Source: Bugulina stolonifera
Lineage: Eukaryota > Bryozoa > Gymnolaemata > Cheilostomatida > Bugulidae
Assembly (NCBI GenBank): GCA_935421135.1
Contig: OW285188.1
Span: 2,563,001 to 2,627,000, forward strand
Direction of reading: 5' to 3'
DNA length: 64,000 bases
Positions 50,760 through 60,200 of the stretch are shown piece after piece; position 1 is the first letter of the stretch, and each line of letters begins with the position of its first letter. The notes under the pieces were generated by a model. That model worked only from the letters and a program-made list of their open reading frames with translations. It searched no databases and was not told the DNA's origin. The translations under genes were made by a program, and so were the position numbers.

Positions 50760-52170
50760 GCTCAGTATTTATAACTGGTAACTACCTCACTCCGGGAGTT
50801 TGTTTCCTGCGCGGAGCGCAGCAACCGTTTCCACTGCACAATCTGTAGATGGTGGCTGTCGGATGAAAGTTGAAATGGCCGCCAGGACTGTTAAAGCTAC
50901 CTTGGGTGGTGCTATCACAGATCAAGGGCTTCACTCACCTGTAATCCAACTCTGATCAGAGGAAAGGCACAGCCGATACGTCTGGAGCTGCAAAACAGGT
51001 GCAGGGAATGCCAGCTCCATTTGGGTAGATGGCCGTTGACCATGGGTGGTTCATCCGCCCAGTTGGATGACTACCCATCCATTCATGGGACAGGTTGTAT
51101 CAGCTTACATGGTACTGATAGCAGGTAGACATACCTGACCTGATCCTACAGCTATATTAGCAAATTCTGTGAAATCATTTGTTCACTACAGTACTCTTTC
51201 TATGCAAACAGCTTGAATTCAACAATCTTCTCTATAAGAGATAAAGCACACAGTTGCGTCTTCATAACAAGTTGCGTTTGAAGCAGCATTGAATAGTGCT
51301 AATGAGTCAAGCATGGGCAAGAGGATACAACTCTGTTTATAGTAGCACAAATGCAGCAAGCTTAAAAAAGAGAGGCTGCATTGAACATAGACATAAACCA
51401 CATGTCATAACCCCTTTAATCTTACCAGGGCTGCTGCTTAGACGATTTTGAATTGGAGACTTCTGCTAACTGCTAATGGCTAATCAGTCTTCTTTTTGAG
51501 CCTGTCATGCAAAACTTGTTGCTTCAGCGTTCCGTATGGAGACATTTCTCCTATTAGCTTTGTGTTGGTGATAATTCTGGAGATGTCTCCTGGACGAGTC
51601 GTCGTTTTATGTACTATATGAACACCTTGCACACCCATATGTAGAAGACATGATAAAGAGGTATTAAAAGTTTGTAATGTTATTTACTAATATTTTGTCC
51701 AGACAGCAGCCGACTTGTACAAGTCGGTGGCGTGTATTTAAATACCCAGTAGTTCATCTATTTTTCGAGCAGTCCTACCGCTAGTATAGTAGGATCTTTT
51801 GAAGATGTCTGCTCTTCAGGTAGTGCTTTGTACATGTAGATAGGTATGGTGTTCTTTTGAACTACCAACATCCTCGCTCTAGATGAGTAAACATCGGTCG
51901 TTCCAAAAAGGGTGAGGGTTGCCACCGCCACCATTCCAGTTACGATCTTTTCTATAAAAAGACTAAGTTTTTATGACAAGTTAAGGTTCTATTCTTTATG
52001 GAATCATCTAGGTGAGTTTCTGTCAATCACAGCATGTCGTATTCAATAGACAATGCATATAGTTCATTACATTTACCTTTAACAGAGCGGCAGTGCGAAA
52101 GTGGAATTTTTGGCCAACTCAACCCCGTAAGGGGGGCCGAAGCCAACAGTTTATTATACACACCGAGAGA
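50760..52170. other. Region without recognised gene
   Basis: A GC-richer tract at about 50800-51130 (GCGCGGAGCGCAGC, ATGGCCGCCAGG) looks like a transposon piece but gives no readable protein. A CCGACTTGTACAAGTCGG palindrome occurs near 51710-51727. Nothing else is supportable. Confidence 0.4.
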
Positions 52171-52179
52171 TTTACAGAA

Positions 52180-53120
52180 AACCGAGTCCACAACACATAT
52201 ACATGTATGTACAATCATTACTTATACAATACACAAGAGGTATGTTATGTGTAAGGAAAAATAGTACAAGAACTGTCCACTCCACACTTCCAGGTATCAG
52301 ACGAAAGCGTCCTACCTTTCCATCATCACAGCCACAGGTTGCCTGAGGAAAGCATGCTTCCTCCTCACCATTTCGTCTCTCCACTCTCTCAGGCCCGCAA
52401 CATCCTGCCCTTGAGCCATCCGCCAATGTGCATCATAGATCCTGATCGATCGCTTCATCACTCTGACGACCATCCAGCCGACCTGGGCAACTGACATGCC
52501 AACCACACCCCTCAGCTTTTCCTCAGAGGTCCTTGATATGGAACCTCTCCAATTCAGTACGAAGCCAAAGGAGTCTACTACTGCAACGCCCTGGTGCCCC
52601 TTGTTTCTGTAACTGTGCCGATGCAAGTGACACTCTGTTGCTACATACAGAGACATCGATGATATAGAGAGCCCCCTTATCACCATCAACTGCGACAATA
52701 TCAGGGCGCAATCTTCTAACGGTTGCCGGATCCTCAATATCCACCTCCACTTCAACCTTCCAGTTGCTCCTTCCGGCCAAGGTGTCCGCAATCCTTGCGA
52801 CCAGGTCGTGATGCCGAGCAACTCTACGACTTTACCATTCCACACAACCTGCACATTTCAGGGGCGTCCCCCTTGGAGTAAAGGGACACCTTAGCTGGGT
52901 CCAATAGGAGGCCTCCTCTCAACTTATACAGCCTGCTAAACTCCCGGCCCGAGAGTTTGGCTGCGCTTGCACGCAGTCACCAGCTAGACGCTTTTGTAAG
53001 GGCGTGCTGTTTGAGTTTTCTGCCTGCCACGGTCTGGTATAACAGACGCTTCTGAGCCAAGAGGAACTGTGACCTCAGCAACAGTTCCTCACCATCTACC
53101 GCCAGGAGGCGTTCTAGCTT
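52180..53120 (-). pseudogene. RLE-type (R2-like) non-LTR retrotransposon, 3' part
   Basis: Minus-strand frames give a Cys pair (MCRLCG), then RHHDLVARIADTLAGRSN and LRPDIVAVDGDKGALYIIDV, the PD...D catalytic core of the restriction-like endonuclease at the C-terminus of R2/NeSL/CRE-type elements, with the trailing SLASAQLQKQ. Frameshifts and stops (for example the TGA near 52978) show decay. The part nearest 53115 continues the reverse-transcriptase thumb from the other side of the gypsy insertion. Confidence 0.75.
53116..53120. repeat. Gypsy target-site duplication, left (AGCTT)
   Basis: AGCTT immediately before the 5' LTR, repeated at 57779-57783 after the 3' LTR. Five-base duplications are usual for Ty3/gypsy. 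Confidence 0.9.
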
Positions 53121-53336
53121 TGTTATAGTGTTGGTTGTTCCCACGGTCTACTCACATGTTGTGGTCTGGTGGGGAACCACATTGGTATGCTGCTTGGTTG
53201 TAACAACATTGCATTAGATGTTGATTGTACATGTATTATGATGACTTGTCAGTTCACTATGAGAGCCAGTGCTAGCTAGACATAATAAATATAAGCTACT
53301 TCATACAACAACTCGTTATATACATATATCTTAACA
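53121..53336 (+). repeat. Gypsy 5' LTR
   Basis: TGTTATAGTG...CTTAACA, with an AATAAATATAAGC stretch that could serve as TATA/polyA region. Confidence 0.95.
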
Positions 53337-53395
53337 TGGTGTCAGAAGAACTTACGCTTCGCAATTCAGTATAACTGCATCAACTGACTACAGAC

Positions 53396-56308
53396 ATGGC
53401 CGACAGTGGATCCTTGAAGCCGCCAGCTAACTTTCTTAATAATTATGCTGCTCAGAATCCCAGTGAATCCAGCAGAGATTGGACTGCCTGGGTTGAACAA
53501 TTTGACTTTTACATGATGGCGACAGAGAAGGATGCTAAGAGTGAGGCGGTGCAGGTTGCTACTCTCCTTACAATATTAGGAGCACAAGGACAGGAGCTAT
53601 TCAGAACTTTCGAGTTGTCGGGGACAGACAGGAAGAAAATTGGCCCTGTCAAAGCTGCTTTTAAAAAGTACTTCTCTCCAAAAGTGAAAGAGGAGTTTGA
53701 GCGGTACAAATTTTACAGCCGTGTACAACTCAGCAACGAGCCATTTGACAAATTCCTTTCATCGCTGAGAAACTTAATCACAACTTGCAATTTCCACGCA
53801 GGTGAGAAGGACAAAGCACTGAGAGATAGAATAGTCTTTGGCATTCAGTCATCAGCCGTCCGAGAGGAGTTATTTAATGTAGCTGACGCTTTAACTCTAG
53901 ACAAATGCATTGAGGTGTGCCAGAGGTTTGAAGCGACAAGGCAATATATGGAAGACATGAATAGGATAGCAGCCAGCCCGAAGCCTACTGCTACAGTCCA
54001 CGCCGTGAGTAGGGACAAAATTGGAACTCAAACAAACCCTCGACAACAACAAGCAAAGCCAGTTACTAATTGTAAATACTGTGGAGGTTCTCACTTGCCC
54101 AGGAAATGTCCAGCCTACACCAAATTCTGCAACATTTGCAACAAGAAAGGACACTTTGGGAAAGTATGCCAATCATCATCACAAGGAAAGACAACTACGA
54201 ACAAGACGGACGAGGTAACTACAGAAGAAGTAGATTTCGCCCAAGCCATCAACGGTCAGTCTCCTAGCAATAAAGTATGGTATGTCAATGCTAAATGTGA
54301 AAGCCAGAACATAAAACTGAAAGTGGACACTGGCGCTAGTTGTAATGTTATGCCTAAATCAGTTTTTGACAGTTTGATCTTGTCTAACGCTGCGATTCGT
54401 AAACATAATCAGACACTGTTATCTTTTGGTGGCCATCCGCTAAAGGTGGTAGGAAAGACTTCACTTATGCTAGAGTTGAGACAAAGATTTTCTGTGCATG
54501 ATTTTGTTATAGTAGAGCATGGAGATACTAGTCTGTTAGGGTTACCTAGCTGTATGTCTGTAGGTTTAGTAGAAACTATATGCAGCACCTTGAGTAATAA
54601 CACTGTTGTTTCTGACTATAAAGATGTTTTTGAGGGGCTAGGTAAACTACCTTGTAAGCATGCTTTAAGACTAAAAGAGGGTAGCAAACCAGTAGTACAA
54701 AGCCCTAGAAGGGTACCCTTCAGACTTAGAGAAAAACTAAAGAGCACATTAGATATTATGGAATCCAAAAGCACCATAGCCAAGGTCAAAATTCCAACAG
54801 ATTGGGTACATCCAATTGTGAACGTTTTGAAGCCAGACGGTTCGCTGCGTGTCTGCCTTGACCCCACCGAGCTGAACCGATGTGTCAGACGGGAACATTT
54901 CGCTCTACCCACCGCAACAGAAATCTTCTCTAAATTGTCAGGTTCAAAAGTGTTCTCCTCATTAGATGCAACGCAGGGATTTTTACAGCTTGAGCTAGAT
55001 GAAGCGAGTAGCTTTCTGACCACTTTTGCAACACCTTTTGGTCGTTACCGTTTCCTGAGGTTGCCTTACGGTATAAGCTCTGCTCCAGAGGTTTTTCACC
55101 GAACGGTGAGCGAAATATTTGCGGATATCGAAGGAGTTGAAACTTTTGTGGATGATTTGTTAGTACATGCACCCACAAAGGAAGAACATGATGAAATTTT
55201 GGGGAAGGTTTTGGCTCGATGTAGGTTAGTAAATCTTAGACTGAACTTGGCTAAATGCAACTTTGAGCAACGTGAGCTCAAATATCTAGGACATATCATA
55301 GGGCAAGGGGTAATCAAACCAGATCCAGCAAAAATTAAAGCGATCACTAACATGCCAAAGCCTGAGAACTTGGAAGACCTGCGCAGACTGTTAGGAATGG
55401 CCACTTACTTAGGTAAATTCTGTCCCAATCTTGCTGAAATCACTGCACCGCTTAGAGAGCTGACCAAAAAGGAGACACGTTGGGTTTGGGAAGACAGGCA
55501 CGATGCGTCACTTAGCCTACTAAAATCATTACTCAGCAGTGAACAGTTGCTAAAAATGTTTGATCCCAAAACACCAGTTACACTTAGTGTAGATAGCTCA
55601 CAGAATGGCATGGAGGCAACCCTGCTCCAAGATGGGCAGCCGGTAGAGTTTGCAAGCTGCAGTCTAAACAGAGCACAAAAGTCATACGCACAAATAGAAA
55701 AGGAGTTTTTGGTAATTCAGTTCGGTCTCACACGGTTCCATCAGTATATATATGGACAGAAAATCTCAGTTGAGACAGACCACTTGCCTTTGTTGGGTAT
55801 TCACAAAAAAGGTTTGAATGATCTCACACCAAGGCTCCAGAGAATGAGACTTAGAACTCAGCTTTATGACTATAGCCTGGTTCACAAGCCAGGCAGCCAA
55901 ATGCACATTGCTGACACACTAAGTAGGGCTTTTCTAAATGAGTGCTGTCCGGTCAGTTCAGAATACAGCAGTCGTGATAATGATCAAATCTGCGCAGTAA
56001 CAACTGGCATTTTGCCACTCACATCTTTTAGGAACAAATTCACTCAGGCCTCGATTGAGGATCCTGTTATGGAGGCATTGAGAGCCTACATTATCAGTGG
56101 GTGGCCAGAAAACAGAAAACAATGTTTAGAGCCCTTGAAACCATTTTGGAATGTGAGACAGGACTTGAGTGTGCATGACGACATAGTACTGAAAGGTAGT
56201 CAACTGGTAGTGCCAATAACTCTCAGAAAGACCATAATGCAAGACATACACAAAGGTCACTTAGGAGTAGGGAAATGTATTGAAAGAGCCAAAAATTCAG
56301 TATATTAG
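53396..56308 (+). CDS. Gypsy gag-protease-RT-RNase H (polyprotein, first part)
   Basis: A 970-codon frame. Gag occupies about the first 270 residues and ends with two zinc knuckles (CKYCGGSHLPRKC and CNICNKKGHFGKVC near residues 227-262). The aspartic protease motif VDTGAS is at about 310. Reverse transcriptase has LDATQGFLQL and the active-site FVDD near 583. RNase H has SVDSSQNGMEATL near 730 and ADTLSRAF. The frame ends within the integrase HHCC zinc finger (HKGHLGVGKC) at a TAG that replaces the usual tryptophan of the YWPG motif; the same frame continues open beyond it. The absence of other breaks suggests a very young mutation, or possibly read-through. Confidence 0.92.
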   Translation: MADSGSLKPPANFLNNYAAQNPSESSRDWTAWVEQFDFYMMATEKDAKSEAVQVATLLTILGAQGQELFRTFELSGTDRKKIGPVKAAFKKYFSPKVKEEFERYKFYSRVQLSNEPFDKFLSSLRNLITTCNFHAGEKDKALRDRIVFGIQSSAVREELFNVADALTLDKCIEVCQRFEATRQYMEDMNRIAASPKPTATVHAVSRDKIGTQTNPRQQQAKPVTNCKYCGGSHLPRKCPAYTKFCNICNKKGHFGKVCQSSSQGKTTTNKTDEVTTEEVDFAQAINGQSPSNKVWYVNAKCESQNIKLKVDTGASCNVMPKSVFDSLILSNAAIRKHNQTLLSFGGHPLKVVGKTSLMLELRQRFSVHDFVIVEHGDTSLLGLPSCMSVGLVETICSTLSNNTVVSDYKDVFEGLGKLPCKHALRLKEGSKPVVQSPRRVPFRLREKLKSTLDIMESKSTIAKVKIPTDWVHPIVNVLKPDGSLRVCLDPTELNRCVRREHFALPTATEIFSKLSGSKVFSSLDATQGFLQLELDEASSFLTTFATPFGRYRFLRLPYGISSAPEVFHRTVSEIFADIEGVETFVDDLLVHAPTKEEHDEILGKVLARCRLVNLRLNLAKCNFEQRELKYLGHIIGQGVIKPDPAKIKAITNMPKPENLEDLRRLLGMATYLGKFCPNLAEITAPLRELTKKETRWVWEDRHDASLSLLKSLLSSEQLLKMFDPKTPVTLSVDSSQNGMEATLLQDGQPVEFASCSLNRAQKSYAQIEKEFLVIQFGLTRFHQYIYGQKISVETDHLPLLGIHKKGLNDLTPRLQRMRLRTQLYDYSLVHKPGSQMHIADTLSRAFLNECCPVSSEYSSRDNDQICAVTTGILPLTSFRNKFTQASIEDPVMEALRAYIISGWPENRKQCLEPLKPFWNVRQDLSVHDDIVLKGSQLVVPITLRKTIMQDIHKGHLGVGKCIERAKNSVY

Positions 56309-57373
56309 CCTGGATATACCAACCACATCACTGATTTGATAGAGGCATGTGATGAGCGCAAAGAAAATGCTAAATCTAATGCTAAGACCATTCTAACACC
56401 ATATGACATACCTGAATACCCTATGCAAACAGTAAGCATGGATGTTTTCCAACTAGATGGGGTCAAATACCTAGCCACAATAGACAGATACTCTAAATGG
56501 CCCACTTGTCATCAGTTAAAGCACTCAACATCAAGAGAAATTATTGGGTTATTGAGACAGCAATTCTTAAATTTTGGCCAACCAGAAACTCTAGTGTCTG
56601 ATGGTGCCTCATATTTCACATCTCATGAATTTAGGCTATTCACCCGAGAATTAGATATTGCGCATGTAACAGTCAGTCCGCTATTTTCCAGATCAAATGG
56701 ATTGGCTGAACGTCTAAACCAGACTGTGAAGTCCTGCCTGGCAAAAGCAAAGAAGTCCGGTCAAACACTACACGATGTGGTCAAAACTCTCAGAACCACC
56801 CCAGTTGGGGATGGGCTACCATCTCCCTCTGTGTTATTGCAAGGCAGAAATCTAAGGTCAACCCTTCATGTTACACCACATCAACTGCAATCACAGTGTG
56901 TTAGCAAAGATGATGTAATGAAGGCACTGCGTAAAAGACAAACACAAATTCAGGTTCATGACAAGTCAAATACATTAACTAATGATTACATAAGAGGCAT
57001 GGAGGTTTGGGTAAAACTCAGTCATAGAAAGTGGGTTGGTGGGAAAGTGCTTAAGCACGCTGAGACACCCCATAGTTATTACGTAAAGCTAGATGATGGC
57101 CGAACATTCAGGCGTAATCAGGCATTTCTCAGAGCTAAGAGAGCTGTAGCCATAGCAAAACAGGTGAGCTCAAGCTGCGAACATCCTACATCAAATCCTA
57201 ACACTGTAATTCCGCCTGTTGCTACTGCTGACACACCGTGTGAAGCGACGATGAGGGTTGAGGGTAACTGTAGTGAACCGGTTGCTTCAAAAGGGGTCAC
57301 AAGAGGTGGGCGACAGTCAAAGCCTCCGGAACGCTTTGGCCAAAACATATATGACACAAATAGTCGGACCTAG
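56309..57373 (+). CDS. Gypsy integrase (polyprotein, second part)
   Basis: In frame with the preceding frame and separated only by the TAG. The first Met is at 56336. The DDE core shows SMDVFQLDG, VSDGASYF and NGLAERLNQ, giving D-D-E at about residues 36, 89 and 124 of the Met-started frame. The C-terminus has a chromatin/nucleic-acid-binding-like basic segment (WVKLSHRKWVGGKV) and a RSKPPERFG-like tail typical of gypsy elements. Stops at 57373. Confidence 0.9.
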   Translation, partial: PGYTNHITDLIEACDERKENAKSNAKTILTPYDIPEYPMQTVSMDVFQLDGVKYLATIDRYSKWPTCHQLKHSTSREIIGLLRQQFLNFGQPETLVSDGASYFTSHEFRLFTRELDIAHVTVSPLFSRSNGLAERLNQTVKSCLAKAKKSGQTLHDVVKTLRTTPVGDGLPSPSVLLQGRNLRSTLHVTPHQLQSQCVSKDDVMKALRKRQTQIQVHDKSNTLTNDYIRGMEVWVKLSHRKWVGGKVLKHAETPHSYYVKLDDGRTFRRNQAFLRAKRAVAIAKQVSSSCEHPTSNPNTVIPPVATADTPCEATMRVEGNCSEPVASKGVTRGGRQSKPPERFGQNIYDTNSRT

Positions 57374-57562
57374 GCCATGTTGCTTTTGGAACATTTTTAG
57401 TTATCAGAATCAATTTCAACTTTTATACTGTATCCTTTATCTTATTATACTGTTTTATTATACTGCTTTCCCTACTATATTGGTTATACTCATATATCAT
57501 ATTCTGTTGTAATAGTTTCTCATACCTAGGCTTTTACTGTTTAATTTGGTGAAGAAACGAGA

Positions 57563-57778
57563 TGTTATAGTGTTGGTTGTTCCCACGGTCTACTCACATG
57601 TTGTGGTCTGGTGGGGAACCACATTGGTATGCCGCTTGGTTGTAACAACATTGCATTAGATGTTGATTGTACATGTATTATGATGACTTGTCAGTTCACT
57701 ATGAGAGCCAGTGCTAGCTAGACATAATAAATATAAGCTACTTCATACAACAACTCGTTATATACATATATCTTAACA
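57563..57778 (+). repeat. Gypsy 3' LTR
   Basis: 216 bp, one base different from the 5' LTR; followed by the duplicated AGCTT. Confidence 0.95.
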
Positions 57779-59100
57779 AGCTTCAACACCTTCCCCCTTA
57801 TGATTTGATCCTCAGACAGCCAACGAGCATGCATTTCCATCGGCATTGACCAGGGCATTTTCTTACGCCTCTCCAGTCTCATTTGTGGCACCGACAGGCG
57901 CCATAGCCCTATCCCTCCATCCTGCTGGGTGGAATAGAGCTGTGAGTTCACCATCTTCTGAGGCAGCCACAGCAGCGGCGCACCGCCTACCTGATCCTCC
58001 TGTCCACATCGTTCAGCTTCACTCTACCAGTCGTGCATAGGACGAAGGGGAAGAGGAGGCGGGGCAATATGCCCTGCAGCAGAACTGCCACCTTCTGCTG
58101 TCGGAGAGCAGGCACTCTCGTAACCTTATCCAACATTCCCTGCACGTCTTCCACCACCAGGCGCTCTCTGACGCCATCAGCCCCCATCAGAACACCGAAG
58201 TACCGATAGCTATTAGTAGGGCCTATGACAGGGAGGGGCTTGCCCCCGACTGAGACCTGCCTGTTGGCCACATACCATTGCTTGGCCCATCTATCCACTT
58301 CCATGCATAGTGTGGCGCACTTGCCATGGCTTATGGCTAAGCCCATGCCTCTTAAAACAGTCACATACTCATTCACCAGCATACCCAGGGCGGACGGGTT
58401 TCGTGCCAACATCAGAATATCGTCAGCGTAGAGGATTCTATTCGCCAACTCCTGCCCTACCTCCGCACCCCGCGCCTTATCCATGTCTACCGTACACATG
58501 TCCACAACAGCATTGTACACTAAGCCACTGGTTGGCATCCCCTGCCGCCCGAGAGGCAACCACGAAACTTCAGTCTCGTCTCTGCTCAACTGTACATGTC
58601 GATAAAATAATATGCTATCGTAGGGGGGGGGACGCCAATCCTCCAGAGTGCACGCTGCATGCTGGCGCGAGACACTGTGTTGAACGCCCCTTTAATGTCT
58701 AGGAATGCCAGAGCGAGTGGGCTTAGGTCTTTGCCGGCTCAGGACAGCAGCCTTGACAAAATTCTGACCTTCACATGGAATCCATCACCACTCCTGAACC
58801 CCCTGTTTCTGGGAGAAGGTAAGGAGCCACTCCACCCTGCTCGCGACCCAAGAGTCGAGAAGCTGCTCGACTATGGATGTGGCCGTGATAGGTCTATGCT
58901 TGGAGGGGTCCACCGGCGCATCAGCCTTTGGCACCAAGGATGTAACTGCTTCCTCAAAGCGTGATGGGGTCATTCCCATCAGGAGGAATATGTTGCATCG
59001 GCCAACCAGGAGGCACGACCTCATCCCTTTCAGCTTGCTCCAGTAAATAAAGCTGATAGTTCCCACACCGGGGCACCTATCCGGACGGGTCTGCCATCAC
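57779..59100 (-). pseudogene. RLE-type (R2-like) non-LTR retrotransposon, 5' (RT) part
   Basis: Minus-strand frames encode reverse transcriptase: EEAVTSLVPKADAP with HRPITATS (RT 1-2 region) at 58785-59066; QGMPTSGLVYNAVVDM, ILYADDILMLA (the YADD active site) and YRYFGV at 57987-58589; thumb-like GGIGLWRLSVPQMRLERRKK at about 57800-57950. Frameshifts separate the pieces. Together with the endonuclease core at 52.5-52.8 kb this is one element of about 2.3 kb split by the gypsy insertion. The 5' end is not defined. Confidence 0.8.
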
Positions 59101-59529
59101 TAGCGCCTTCTGTCTCCAGTACCTTTGTCCAATGTTCTAAGCCTCTCGGATTCACCATTTGATCTCTCCCTATGAGATCGTAAGTTGACTATGACATTAA
59201 TTCCATATACGTTCGGTAATTCTTCGCTAAATCTCTCTATGATAAAATTACAAGACAACAACACTAACATTAATTGCCCATATATATATATATAGGTTCG
59301 TTAATTCTTTGCTCAATCTATGATGAGATTATAAGACAATTACACTAACACTTATTACTTATTATATACATATTCATCAATTACGTATTATATATATGTT
59401 CACAAATTGCGTATTACATAAATTATGTTCATTCACTGTTCATGTCCTTTAAAAATATATATAGATATATTACTAAGGAGATTCGTTCCACATATAGATG
59501 TGTTGATTTATTAGCATCAAGAAACTGGC

Positions 59530-60200
59530 TCCATGGCAGAGAGACACGGTGGAGGAAGAATGCCTAAGAGCACGGTTAGGTAGGACAGAAAGCTGCTTCA
59601 TCTGTCTAAGAACTGTCGTCAACTCGCAAGTGTTGATTTGTGCAAGCAGAGGAGCTGTGATTATGGTGTTTCCAGATGGTGCAGACTGGGTGTTCCAGGA
59701 CGACAATGCCCCTTGTCACCTGCCCCATGTCACCGGGCCAAGAGCGTGAAAAAGTGGAAGATTGAGAATGGGATCAGAACTTTCACATGGCCTGCCCAAT
59801 CACCTGATCTCAATCCAATTAAAAACCTGTGGCATCAAATGGGTTTGATGATAGCAAAGAATAAACCCAAAACAAAATGAGCCTTAATTGAAAAAATGAT
59901 TGAAGCCTATCACAGAACTAACAACCCTCGCCAACAGCATGCTGCGACGATGTGAGGCGGTCCTCAAAAACAAAGGCTGGCCAAAGAAATACTGACCATA
60001 GATCTCCCCAAACCTCAAAGGCCCTTTTCAGGGTCATCGTGCACTAATACAAAGAATCTGTTCAAACATTTTCAATTTCAATGCAAGTAATTGCATGCCA
60101 ATTGTGAGGCAGATTTGATGGCAATTTGAGGTTTCAGCAAGTACATGTACATGAGAAAACCCATTGAATACATAGGAAAAGCTAGAATCTACACAAAAAT
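59530..60200 (+). pseudogene. Tc1-like transposase relic, copy 2
   Basis: Frames give ADWVFQDDNAPCH, FTWPAQSPDLNPIKNLWHQM and downstream tail, matching the D and E regions of DD34E Tc1 transposases. The upstream HTH region joins directly to the DDN region, implying an internal deletion. About 80% like copy 1 by eye across shared parts. Confidence 0.78.

Larger units (their letters stand above)
53121..57778 (+). mobile_element. Ty3/gypsy LTR retrotransposon, near intact, nested in R2-like element
   Basis: The element is 4658 bp long with 216-bp LTRs (53121-53336, 57563-57778), TG...CA ends, a primer-binding site TGGTGTCAGAAG at 53337 and a purine-rich tract (GAAGAAACGAGA) before the 3' LTR. 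The LTRs differ by a single base (T/C in TATGCTGCTTGG versus TATGCCGCTTGG), so insertion is recent. The gene order gag-protease-RT-RNase H-integrase in one frame is the gypsy arrangement. There is no envelope-like gene. A single TAG stop divides the polyprotein. Confidence 0.95.

Noticed and set aside
52312..52854. 180-codon minus frame MQVVWNGKVVELLG... as a gene
   Set aside because: Overlaps the R2-like endonuclease region in a shifted frame; composition reflects the decayed element.
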